The notes under the pieces: generated by a model
Databases searched by the model: none
Told to the model about the DNA's origin: nothing
What the model saw: the letters and a program-made list of their open reading frames with translations, nothing else
In this document: piece by piece, positions 53,814 to 62,672 of the stretch
Numbering within the stretch: the stretch's first letter is position 1
Layout of the letters: each line of letters opens with the position of its first letter
Position numbers and translations under genes: made by a program
Assembly (NCBI RefSeq): GCF_026250525.1
Contig: NZ_CP111043.1
Span: 4,663,001-4,727,000 of the forward strand
Direction: 5' to 3'
Length of the DNA: 64,000 bases
Source: Chondrinema litorale
GTDB lineage: Bacteria > Bacteroidota > Bacteroidia > Cytophagales > Flammeovirgaceae

Positions 53814-54764
53814 TTAGAAATTGGCTTTTAAGATTTGTTCAATCACAGCTTGTGCTGAATAAATTCTATTTTCCGCTTGCTTAATTACGATAGAGCTTTC
53901 ACTATCCAATACATCATCACTCACAATTACATTCCTTCTTACAGGCAAACAGTGCATGAATTTAGCATCGTTGGTCAATTTCATCTTAGCAGCATCTATT
54001 TGCCACGAAGGATCAGAATTTAATACTTGTCCGTAGTCTTTAAATGAAGACCAGTTTTTTGTATAAATAAAGTCAGCTCCTTCAAAAGCTTTTTTCTGAT
54101 CGTATTCAATCGTAGCTCCTTTGGTAAATTGCTCAGACAATTCGTAACCTTCTGGATGCGTGATTGTTAGATCGTAACCTGCAGCTAAAACCCACTCTGC
54201 AAATGAATTAGAAACAGCTTGAGGTAATGCTCTCGGATGTGGCGCCCAACTTAAAACTATCTTAGGTTTAGCTACTTTTTTATGCTCAGTAATTGTAATT
54301 AAATCAGCCAGAGACTGTAACGGGTGCCTAATGGCAGACTCCAAACTAATTACTGGAATACCAGCATACTTTTTAATTTGGTTGATTACATTGTCTTGGT
54401 AATCTTCGTCTTTGTCTTTAAGTCCCGGAAAAGAGCGGATACCCATTACATCAAAATAGGTTCCCATAACGGCAGCGGCTTCTTTTACATGTTCAGCTTT
54501 ATTGCCATCCATCACCACTCCATCTGCAAACTCTAATTGCCATCCATCACTACTAAAATTCATTACTATAGGCGACATTCCTAGGTTTTGAGCGGCAACT
54601 TGAGTACTTAGGCGAGTTCTCAAACTTGGGTTTAAAAAGATAATACCCATTGTTTTACCTTTACCAAGGTGCTCACTTGCTTTAGGAACAGCTTTTAGAT
54701 TTAAAGCAATTTCAATTAGTTTTTCTATATCGTTAACATCTTCTACTGATGTAAAATGTCTCAT
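53814..54764 (-). CDS. argF': N-acetylornithine / N-succinylornithine carbamoyltransferase
   Basis: A 316-residue transcarbamylase that uses acylated ornithine, the Bacteroidota/Xanthomonas branch of arginine synthesis. Seen: the carbamoyl-phosphate loop FLNPSLRTRLST, the Trp/Glu loop DGWQLEFADGVVMDGNKAEH, FDVMGIRSFPGL, RHPLQSLADL and MHCLPVRRNVIVSDDVLD. The position occupied by Pro90 in Bacteroides succinylornithine transcarbamylase and by a Glu in acetylornithine transcarbamylase is Ala90 here, so the acyl group cannot be read from the known rule. It lies directly before argB. Confidence 0.93.
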   Translation of the reverse strand: MRHFTSVEDVNDIEKLIEIALNLKAVPKASEHLGKGKTMGIIFLNPSLRTRLSTQVAAQNLGMSPIVMNFSSDGWQLEFADGVVMDGNKAEHVKEAAAVMGTYFDVMGIRSFPGLKDKDEDYQDNVINQIKKYAGIPVISLESAIRHPLQSLADLITITEHKKVAKPKIVLSWAPHPRALPQAVSNSFAEWVLAAGYDLTITHPEGYELSEQFTKGATIEYDQKKAFEGADFIYTKNWSSFKDYGQVLNSDPSWQIDAAKMKLTNDAKFMHCLPVRRNVIVSDDVLDSESSIVIKQAENRIYSAQAVIEQILKANF

Positions 54765-54768
54765 TTTA

Positions 54769-55914
54769 TTAAACTGTCAATTCTTTATTGGATAATACAT
54801 TTGTGAATGCTTCAAGGAAAATATCAGATTCCTTTTTACCTATTGTAAGCGAAGGCAACAATCTAAGTACATTTGGATTTGAAGCAGAACCCGTAAAAAT
54901 TTTATGATCGAACAATAAGCTATTTCTGATGCCTTTTATAGGGCCTTCTAGCTCAACACCAATCATTAGACCTCTACCTCTCACTTCTTTTACACCATCA
55001 ACTTGCTTTAATTGCTCCATCAAATAATCACCTGTGTTCTTCGCATTTTCAATTAGGTTTTGTTCTTCCATCACTTCGATTACAGCTAAGGCTGCTACAC
55101 AAGCTAATTGGTTTCCTCCAAAGGTACTTCCTAGCATTCCATATTTTGCTTCGATATCTGGAGAGATGGCAATTGCTCCTACCGGAAAACCATTTCCGAT
55201 ACCTTTTGCCATTGTATAGATATCAGCTTTAAGATTATAATAGTCGTGCGAATAATACTTTCCGCTTCTACCACAACCACACTGCACAGCATCAGCAATT
55301 AACAAAGCACCATTTGCCTCACACAAACTTTTAATTTTGTCCATAAAACTTTGTGTTGGTAAATAAATACCGCCAATGCCTTGAATACCTTCAATAATTA
55401 CAGCCGCTATATCTCCACTTTCAAAGGCTTTTTCTAATGCAGCTTCATCATTAAAAGGAAGAATAATGGCATTTTCAGTTTCGTTTACTGGTGCTATAAT
55501 TTTAGGATTATCTGTAACTGCTACAGCCATAGAAGTACGTCCATGAAATCCCTTTGAGAAAGAAATGATTTTCTTTTTTCCAGTCTGAAATGAAGCGAGT
55601 TTGATTGCATTTTCGTTTGCTTCAGCTCCTGAATTACACAAGAATAATTGATAATCCGGAATGCCAGCAATTGCTCCCAAACGCTCAGCCAATTCAACCT
55701 GAAGGTTGTTAATCACTGCATTTGAATAGAAAACCATTTTCTGCATCTGCCTATTTATCCTATTAAGAAAATGAGGATTGCTGTGCCCGATAGAGATTAC
55801 AGCATGACCACCATAAAAGTCCAGATACTTGTTTCCTTTATTATCCCAGATGTAATTGTTTTCACCTCTAATAGGCTCTATGTCATAGATGGGATAAACA
55901 TCAAATGGTTTCAT
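54769..55914 (-). CDS. argD: Acetylornithine (acylornithine) aminotransferase
   Basis: A 381-residue class III PLP aminotransferase. Seen: LDFYGGHAVISIGHSNP, LFLCNSGAEANENAIKLAS, FHGRTSMAVAVT, LIADAVQCGCGRSGKYYSH and the Schiff-base Lys in IYTMAKGIGNGFPVGA. It transaminates acylglutamate semialdehyde to acylornithine. It lies between argC and argF' with gaps of 24 and 4 bases. Confidence 0.94.
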   Translation of the reverse strand: MKPFDVYPIYDIEPIRGENNYIWDNKGNKYLDFYGGHAVISIGHSNPHFLNRINRQMQKMVFYSNAVINNLQVELAERLGAIAGIPDYQLFLCNSGAEANENAIKLASFQTGKKKIISFSKGFHGRTSMAVAVTDNPKIIAPVNETENAIILPFNDEAALEKAFESGDIAAVIIEGIQGIGGIYLPTQSFMDKIKSLCEANGALLIADAVQCGCGRSGKYYSHDYYNLKADIYTMAKGIGNGFPVGAIAISPDIEAKYGMLGSTFGGNQLACVAALAVIEVMEEQNLIENAKNTGDYLMEQLKQVDGVKEVRGRGLMIGVELEGPIKGIRNSLLFDHKIFTGSASNPNVLRLLPSLTIGKKESDIFLEAFTNVLSNKELTV

Positions 55915-55938
55915 TATAAAAAAATTTAATTGGATTGG

Positions 55939-56904
55939 TTAAAAAGCAGCAGCTTTTAGTTTTAGACCTGTTGTGTCGTCTAAACCAAAAGCAATATTCA
56001 TATTTTGTACAGCCTGACCAGATGCTCCTCTTAAGAGATTGTCAATTGCTGTAATAATCATAATATAATCGCCATGTTTTTCGAGATACACAATTCCCTT
56101 ATTGGTATTAACTACCTGCTTAAGATCGGGATTTTTCTCTGAGATTACGATAAACGGATTGCGCTTATAGTAGCTCTCATAAATTGATTTAATCTCTTCA
56201 AAACTGATTGTACACTTGGTGTACATTGAACATAAAATTCCTCTGGTGAAATTACCTCTTACTGGCACAAAAAGTAACTCACTATCAAACTTAGGTTGCA
56301 GTTGTTTGATGCTTTGCGTTATTTCTGCTATATGTTGATGCTTAAAAGCTTTATAAACAGAAACATTGTTATTTCTCCAGCTAAAATGCGTTGTAGCCAT
56401 TGGTTTTTGCCCTGCACCTGTAGAACCTGTTATCCCTTGTATATGAACATCTTCTTGTATTAGTCCATATCCGGCAAGTGGTAATAATCCAAGTTGAATA
56501 CAAGTGGCAAAACAACCAGGATTGGCTATTCTTTCCGCAGCTTTAATATAATGTCTGTTAAGTTCTGGTAAACCATAGATAAAGTCATGATCCATAGATT
56601 TGATTCTAAAATCTTGACTTAAATCGATAATTTTCATTTTACCCGGAACCGGATTTTCTTTAAGAAATGCCTCAGACTGTCCATGTCCCATACAAAGGAA
56701 CATCACATCAATTCTAACAGAAATATCATCGCTAAAAATAAGATCAGTATCCCCAAGTAAATCTGTATGCACATCAGACACTGGCTGACCTGCATGACTT
56801 TTACTGTGAATGAAAGAAATTTCAACTTCTGGATGATTTATGAGAATTCTCAATAACTCTCCAGCGGTATATCCTGCCCCCCCAACTATTCCTGCTCTAA
56901 TCAT
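55939..56904 (-). CDS. argC: N-acetyl-gamma-glutamyl-phosphate reductase
   Basis: A 321-residue NADP-dependent reductase. Seen: the Rossmann loop AGIVGGAGYTAGELLRILI, the catalytic Cys in ANPGCFATCIQLGLLPL, STGAGQKPMATTHFSWRNNN, the His-containing KAFKHQHIAEI, VPVRGNFTRGILCSMY and NLLRGASGQAVQNMNIAFG. It overlaps the argG stop by 8 bases (ATGATTAG), a sign of coupled translation. Confidence 0.94.
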   Translation of the reverse strand: MIRAGIVGGAGYTAGELLRILINHPEVEISFIHSKSHAGQPVSDVHTDLLGDTDLIFSDDISVRIDVMFLCMGHGQSEAFLKENPVPGKMKIIDLSQDFRIKSMDHDFIYGLPELNRHYIKAAERIANPGCFATCIQLGLLPLAGYGLIQEDVHIQGITGSTGAGQKPMATTHFSWRNNNVSVYKAFKHQHIAEITQSIKQLQPKFDSELLFVPVRGNFTRGILCSMYTKCTISFEEIKSIYESYYKRNPFIVISEKNPDLKQVVNTNKGIVYLEKHGDYIMIITAIDNLLRGASGQAVQNMNIAFGLDDTTGLKLKAAAF

Positions 56905-58093
56905 TATTACTGTCTTTTACCTGATGATAAATTTTAATTTGATTACTTAATATTTTTGTAAAGCCTTTTACATCTTCTCCACTCCATCCTAAGTTCATCT
57001 CTCCGTAACTTCCAAATTTTGCTGACATAAGGTCATTTGGAGAATTAATACCAGTAACGGTAAATCTGTAAGGTTGAAGCTTGATATTCGCCTCTCCTGT
57101 AACCTGAGACTGAGTGTCTTCAAGGAATTTTTCGATATTCCTCATTACCGGATCTAAGAAAGCAGCCTCATGTAACATCATGCCATACCAGTTAGCTAAC
57201 TGCTCTTTCCAATGTTGTTGCCATTTGGTAAGCACATGTTTTTCTAAAAGATGGTGCGCTTTTATAATGATAAGCGGAGCAGCAGCTTCAAAGCCTACTC
57301 TACCTTTAATACCTATAATAGTATCGCCCACATGCACATCTCTACCCACTGCAAAAGGCCCTGCTATTTTCTCTAATTGCTGAATGGCTTTTACTGGCGA
57401 CATTTTTTCGCCATCTATCCCTACTAATTCACCATTTTCAAATTGAAGCGTAATTGATTTTTCACCTTCAGTTTCTAATTGAGTTGGGTAAGCACTTTCT
57501 GGCAAAACGCCATCTGAAGTAAGCGTTTCTACTCCACCCACACTCGTTCCCCACAAACCTTTATTAATAGAGTATTTCGCTTTAGACCACTCTTTACTTA
57601 CACCTTTTTCTTTCAAATAATTTACTTCGGCTTCTCTAGAAAGCTTTAAGTCGCGAATAGGTGTAATAATTTCTAACTCAGGTCCCATTACTTGGAACAC
57701 TAAATCGAAACGTACTTGATCGTTACCAGCACCAGTACTACCGTGAGCTACTGCATCTGCACTAACACTACGAGCATATTTTACTATTTCAATTGCTTGA
57801 AACACCCTTTCTGCACTTACAGAAAGCGGATATGTATTATTTTTTAAAACATTACCATATATCAAAAAGCGAATGCAATCTTGATAATACTGTTCAGTTG
57901 CTTCTATGGTTTTGTGTTCTTTTACACCCAACGCATATGCACTTTTTTCAATTTCAGATAATTCGCTGCTATCAAAACCGCCAGTGTTTACTATAGCGGT
58001 ATAAACCTCGTAGCCGCAATCTTCTGAGAGGTATTTTACACAATAAGAAGTATCTAATCCTCCACTAAATGCTAACACTACCTTCTTTTTCAT
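56897..58093 (-). CDS. argG: Argininosuccinate synthase
   Basis: A 398-residue enzyme that joins citrulline and aspartate with ATP. Seen: the P-loop VVLAFSGGLDTSYCVKYL, YPLSVSAERVFQAIEIVKY, AVAHGSTGAGNDQVRFDLVF, the ELEIITPIRDLKLSREAEV stretch and SINKGLWGTSVGGVE. It is the second gene of the operon, 20 bases after the GNAT gene. argH is not in the window. Confidence 0.95.
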   Translation of the reverse strand: MKKKVVLAFSGGLDTSYCVKYLSEDCGYEVYTAIVNTGGFDSSELSEIEKSAYALGVKEHKTIEATEQYYQDCIRFLIYGNVLKNNTYPLSVSAERVFQAIEIVKYARSVSADAVAHGSTGAGNDQVRFDLVFQVMGPELEIITPIRDLKLSREAEVNYLKEKGVSKEWSKAKYSINKGLWGTSVGGVETLTSDGVLPESAYPTQLETEGEKSITLQFENGELVGIDGEKMSPVKAIQQLEKIAGPFAVGRDVHVGDTIIGIKGRVGFEAAAPLIIIKAHHLLEKHVLTKWQQHWKEQLANWYGMMLHEAAFLDPVMRNIEKFLEDTQSQVTGEANIKLQPYRFTVTGINSPNDLMSAKFGSYGEMNLGWSGEDVKGFTKILSNQIKIYHQVKDSNND

Positions 58094-58113
58094 TTCTATC
58101 CTATTTCTCGTTG

Positions 58114-58800
58114 CTACTTTACTAAAACACTATTTGTATTGTATGAAGATTCTTTTTTATCTTCATCTTTCAATAATTCTTGTTTCTTAGCCTTTCTAGA
58201 AAACATAAACTCTTTAAATTGCGTCCATTTTTCAGCTAGGCTTTTTCTTTCGTTTTTTGCTTTTGTCTTTTCTTTTTCCGGATCGTAGATCATTCCAGTA
58301 CAAAGACAAAGTGAACGGTTAGTTCTTGTTAGAATATCGTAATTGGTACAGCTTTGGCAGCCTTTCCAGAAAGTTTCATCAGTAGTTAACTCAGAGAAAG
58401 TAACAGGTTTGTACCCCAACTCAGAGTTAATTTTCATTACAGCTAGACTGGTTGTAATACCAAATATTTTAGATTCAGGAAACTTGGTTCTAGATAGCTC
58501 AAAGATTTTTTCTTTGATTTTTCTAGCCAAACCGCTCTTTCTATATTCGGGTAATACTATAAGACCAGAGTTAGCTACATATTTACCATGACCCCAGGTT
58601 TCGATATAGCAGAAACCTGCAAATTTTTTATTATCTAATGCTATAACTGCTTTACCTTCAGTCATTTTTGACATCACATATTCAGGTGATCTTTTAGCAA
58701 TACCAGTTCCACGCTCTTTGGCTGCTACAGCCATAGCAATAGTTATTTCTTCAGCATAGCCAACATGCTTGTCAGTGGCGAATAATACCTCAACAGACAT
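58114..58800 (-). CDS. GNAT-family acyltransferase, likely N-acylglutamate synthase of the arginine operon
   Basis: A 228-residue protein with a GNAT fold in residues 10-150: FAGFCYIETWGHGKYVANSG, then LIVLPEYRKSGLARKIKEKI with the acetyl-CoA loop. A Cys cluster follows (WKGCQSCTNYDI and SLCLCTGMIYDP), possibly binding a metal, and the last 50 residues are a basic, charged tail. As the first gene of the arginine operon, and with no other argA/argJ visible, it is the best candidate for the acyl-CoA:glutamate acyltransferase; this is from context, not from a diagnostic motif. Confidence 0.8.
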   Translation of the reverse strand: MSVEVLFATDKHVGYAEEITIAMAVAAKERGTGIAKRSPEYVMSKMTEGKAVIALDNKKFAGFCYIETWGHGKYVANSGLIVLPEYRKSGLARKIKEKIFELSRTKFPESKIFGITTSLAVMKINSELGYKPVTFSELTTDETFWKGCQSCTNYDILTRTNRSLCLCTGMIYDPEKEKTKAKNERKSLAEKWTQFKEFMFSRKAKKQELLKDEDKKESSYNTNSVLVK

Positions 58801-59319
58801 AATTAATTTCTCGAATGTTATTAAATAAAAGGGAATTGTATATTAATGTAAATAGAAATAAGTATCTGGCAGGCTAACGCCTGAGAGGCTTAATGATGAG
58901 GGGCTGAAAAAAAGAAAGATATCTTATTAACATCTTAAAATTAGAATCCTTTTATTAAAAATTATAATACAAACATAGACAATCTTTAATAAACTCTTAT
59001 TAAAAAACTTATTTTTTTAATATTAAAACTATCGAGTTTAATAAAATACATTGATTATCAATTAATAAATTTTTAAACTAATTTTTACTCCAATTAGTTT
59101 TTAATTTTATATTTGAACACACTTCTAAACTTACTTCGATACAAACTTGTTCAAAAGGCTTAAAAACAATCCAAATTCCTGAAATTTTCAATATAATATC
59201 TTACTTGCATACTAGTTTAATAAACAAAACTATGTGTTAACAATATTACAGCTAATTACCATTGTAGTAAGATTTTGTAGTCATTTTAACATGACTATAA
59301 TTCGATTTATATAAAAATA
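58801..59319. other. Intergenic region between the arginine operon and the sensor kinase
   Basis: A 519-base AT-rich region without a credible gene. A small hairpin (CAGGC-TAAC-GCCTG at 58870-58883) lies 70 bases upstream of the arginine operon and may be part of its leader. No confident Arg-box or TAnnTTTG element was identified by eye. Confidence 0.6.
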
Positions 59320-62300
59320 ATGAGATATTTTTTCAGCTTACTCAACATTTGTTTATTAGCAATATTTATACTGTTAAGGTCAAATGTTATCGCTCAGGAT
59401 AAAGGCTTGAACCCTGAAAGATCCCTATCTCAATATCACTTAAACATTTGGGCAAGCGAACAGGGCTTACCATCTCAAGGTGCGAATGGGATTGTACAAT
59501 CAGAAGAAGGTTACATATGGCTAGCTACTTATGAAGGGCTCTCACAATTTGATGGGATTTCTATTGATCCTATTAAAACCGTAGATACAGAAAATAGGCT
59601 ATCTATCAACTCTTTTAAAGGTATTTATAAAGAGCCAAAGGGTAAATTATGGGTTGCAGCTAATGGTGGTGGCCTCCTATCTTACTATAATAATAAGTGG
59701 GAAGTATATAACACAGAAAATGGCTTACCTAGCAACATTGTAAATTCAGTTCTTCTAACAAACAATAACACTGTTTGGGTTGGTACTGCCAATGGCGCCG
59801 CCTTTATGCAAGAAAACACATTCTCTCAAAATAGCATAGATTCAATTTTAACTCAAATTGTTGTAAATGATATTGCAGAAGATAATGATGGCAACCTTTG
59901 GTTTGCCACAATGAGTAGTGGTTTAATTAAAACAAATAACCAAGGCAAAATTATAAGGCAATACACTGTTGCTGATGGCTTAAGCAGTGATGTAGTGCAG
60001 CAAATACATATAGAAAAAAATACTGGTAATATTTGGGTAGGCACAAACAAGGGAATTAAAATTCTATTTAAAGGTAATAAATTGATCGATTTTGCCTATG
60101 GTGAATTACTCAGAGATAAAACCATAAAAAAAATATATGAAGATAAAAACGGAAGTATTTGGATAGGCACAAATAGAGGTCTTTGTAGGTTTAACAACAA
60201 CCATTTAGAGTTTATCTCTGAAAATAGCAATCTTTCTATTCATGAAGTAACCGATATAACAGAAGATAATAATGGAAGTTTGTGGGTAAGCACATATCGA
60301 TCTGGATTTTATCAATTAGTACAAGGTAAATTTATTACCTATTCTACACCTCAAGGATTAGCTGGCAAAACAATTAATGGCGCAATTGAAATCGCAAAAG
60401 ATTCAATTTTAATAGCTACTAATAATGGCCTTTCTCAATTTAAACAAGGATGGAATTTTTCTCCTGCATTAATAAATGGAGAAGCTGTTTTTGAGAATAA
60501 AGATGTAAGAGATTTAATTAAAGACTCAAAGGGAAATTTCTGGTTTGCCACTTCAGATAAACTGTATTTATATACAGCAGATCAACAACTAAAAGTTTTT
60601 GGTGAAAAAGATGGCTTAGCATCTAACTATGTGAGATTCATATATGAAGATCGCCAAAATAACATTTGGATTGGGACAGAAAATGGGCTCAACCTATATA
60701 AAGATAATTCTTTCAAAACTTTTACTAAAGAAGATGGACTCTCAAATAACAAAATCCACTTTGTTTATCAAGATACTGAAGGCATTATTTGGGTAAGTAC
60801 AGAAGAAGGGTTAAATAAAATGACAAATGGAAAGTTTGAAAGCTTCTTTATTTCTGATGGCTTATCTGGCAATGTAGTTTTTAAAATACATGAAGATGAA
60901 GATCAGGTTTTGTGGATAGGCACTAATGGAGGGATTACCAGATTAAAAAATGGTGAGTTAAGTAGTATTACAAAAAAGCAAGGCCTTAAAATAAACTCAG
61001 TTTTTGATATTCTCGAAGATAGAAGAGGCTTTTTCTGGATACCCAATAACCAAGGAATTTATCGGATTGAAAAGGAGCAACTAAATGTACTTGCCAATGG
61101 TGGCTCTCTTGAATTAGACGACATAATGTACAAGACCGGAGACGGTATGATGGTGAATGCATGTACAGCCAATGCGAGAAGTCTTATATCTTCTAAAGGT
61201 GAATACTGGATACCTACACCAGAAGGTATTACTGTAATTCCATACCCAGAACATCCAGATGCTAATAATATTCCACCTAAAATTTTAGTCGAATCCATCA
61301 TTTTAAATGGTAAGGAGATTCCTTATACAAACCCACTTAATTTGCCAAGTGGTAACAACCAATTGGTTGTGAATTTTACTGGCTTAGATTATCACTCACC
61401 AGAAAGAGTAAGTTTTAGTTATTCGCTTAGTGGATTTCTGAGCATGACTCCAAAGAGCAAAAAAAGAGAAGCTGTTTTAACTAATATCCCTCCCGGAGAA
61501 TATAAATTCACCATTGTTGCATTTAATAATGATAATGCTCAAAGCAATTTTTCATTCACTATTCTTAAAGAGCCTCAATTTTACCAAACAGCTTGGTTTG
61601 GCATTCTCTTAACTGTTTTTGGCTTATTCGTAATTGCATTAATTATTAAGTATTTTATCTCTCCATTTAAAAGGGAAAATAAAAGATTAGAGAAACTGGT
61701 AGAAGAACGCACAGCGGTAATTAGACAAAGTGAGCAAGAATTAATTAAGAAAAATGAGAAAATTGAAGATAAAAATAAAGAGCTCGAAAGCAGCAACAAC
61801 AAACTTATCGAGTTAAATAAAGAAAAAAACAACCTTATTGGTATTGTTGCTCACGACTTAAAAAGTCCATTAAACCATATAACTGGTCTAATAAATATTA
61901 TTAAGCTTTCTGGTGATAATTTGAATCAAGAACAAAACGAATATATACAACACATTCTTAATTCTACTGCAAGGCTTAATAATATGATTTCTCATATTCT
62001 CGATGTTGAAGCTATAGACTCAGGAAAATTGAGATTACACATGACAGACATCGAAATGTATAAAACTATCGAATCTGTAATCTCTGACTTCACTACAGAA
62101 TTGGAAAGAAAGAACATGGAAATCATATTCGATAACCAAGGTTCTTACTTCCCTATTTTTGCAGATGAAAAAATCATTATCCAGATATTTGAGAACCTCA
62201 TTTCTAATGCAATAAAATTTACACCTTCCGGAAAACAAGTTTTTGTTAAGTTATTTGAGACCGATTCCAATAATATACGCATTGAAGTAAAAGACCAAGG

Positions 62301-62544
62301 GCCTGGTGTATCTACCGCAGATATGCATCGACTGTTCGGGAAATATCAAAAGCTTTCGGCAAGGCCTACTGCCGGAGAGCATTCAACTGGTCTAGGTTTA
62401 TCTATAGTGAAAAAATATGTAGAAGCTCTCAACGGAAAAGTTTGGTGTGAAAGCACTTTTGGAAAAGGAGCTAATTTTATAGTTGAGTTAAAAAAAACTG
62501 AGAAAATCGCTGAAGAAAAAAAAACATTTGACCAAGCTCGATAA
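59320..62544 (+). CDS. Two-component sensor histidine kinase with beta-propeller and Y_Y_Y sensor domains
   Basis: A 1074-residue membrane kinase. A signal peptide (FSLLNICLLAIFILLRSNVI) is followed by about 14 propeller repeats with the Reg_prop pattern (GYIWLATYEGLSQFDG, NNIWIGTENGLNLY, IWVSTEEGLNKM), a Y_Y_Y domain near 655-745 (SPERVSFSYSLSGF), and a membrane helix near 757-777. A coiled coil leads to the HisKA box LIGIVAHDLKSPLNHITGL; ATPase motifs are NLISNAIKFTPSG, VKDQGPGVS and STGLGLSIVKKYVEA. Unlike the large hybrid systems of Bacteroides there is no receiver or AraC domain. Signal unknown; such propeller kinases often sense polysaccharide fragments. Confidence 0.93.
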   Translation: MRYFFSLLNICLLAIFILLRSNVIAQDKGLNPERSLSQYHLNIWASEQGLPSQGANGIVQSEEGYIWLATYEGLSQFDGISIDPIKTVDTENRLSINSFKGIYKEPKGKLWVAANGGGLLSYYNNKWEVYNTENGLPSNIVNSVLLTNNNTVWVGTANGAAFMQENTFSQNSIDSILTQIVVNDIAEDNDGNLWFATMSSGLIKTNNQGKIIRQYTVADGLSSDVVQQIHIEKNTGNIWVGTNKGIKILFKGNKLIDFAYGELLRDKTIKKIYEDKNGSIWIGTNRGLCRFNNNHLEFISENSNLSIHEVTDITEDNNGSLWVSTYRSGFYQLVQGKFITYSTPQGLAGKTINGAIEIAKDSILIATNNGLSQFKQGWNFSPALINGEAVFENKDVRDLIKDSKGNFWFATSDKLYLYTADQQLKVFGEKDGLASNYVRFIYEDRQNNIWIGTENGLNLYKDNSFKTFTKEDGLSNNKIHFVYQDTEGIIWVSTEEGLNKMTNGKFESFFISDGLSGNVVFKIHEDEDQVLWIGTNGGITRLKNGELSSITKKQGLKINSVFDILEDRRGFFWIPNNQGIYRIEKEQLNVLANGGSLELDDIMYKTGDGMMVNACTANARSLISSKGEYWIPTPEGITVIPYPEHPDANNIPPKILVESIILNGKEIPYTNPLNLPSGNNQLVVNFTGLDYHSPERVSFSYSLSGFLSMTPKSKKREAVLTNIPPGEYKFTIVAFNNDNAQSNFSFTILKEPQFYQTAWFGILLTVFGLFVIALIIKYFISPFKRENKRLEKLVEERTAVIRQSEQELIKKNEKIEDKNKELESSNNKLIELNKEKNNLIGIVAHDLKSPLNHITGLINIIKLSGDNLNQEQNEYIQHILNSTARLNNMISHILDVEAIDSGKLRLHMTDIEMYKTIESVISDFTTELERKNMEIIFDNQGSYFPIFADEKIIIQIFENLISNAIKFTPSGKQVFVKLFETDSNNIRIEVKDQGPGVSTADMHRLFGKYQKLSARPTAGEHSTGLGLSIVKKYVEALNGKVWCESTFGKGANFIVELKKTEKIAEEKKTFDQAR

Positions 62545-62672
62545 ATGAAATATTACCCACATTAAAATCAGTCTAAAAAAAGCATTTACTCTAATATTCA
62601 ATTAGAACTACTTTTATAATTAATCAGTTAGTTTTGGATACTTAATAAACATTCGATTAGAAAAGATAGAGG

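Noticed and set aside
58870..58883. Hairpin CAGGC-TAAC-GCCTG as a possible riboswitch or attenuator for the arginine operon
   Set aside because: The stem is short and isolated, with no leader peptide or alternative pairing visible, so it is only mentioned in the intergenic entry.
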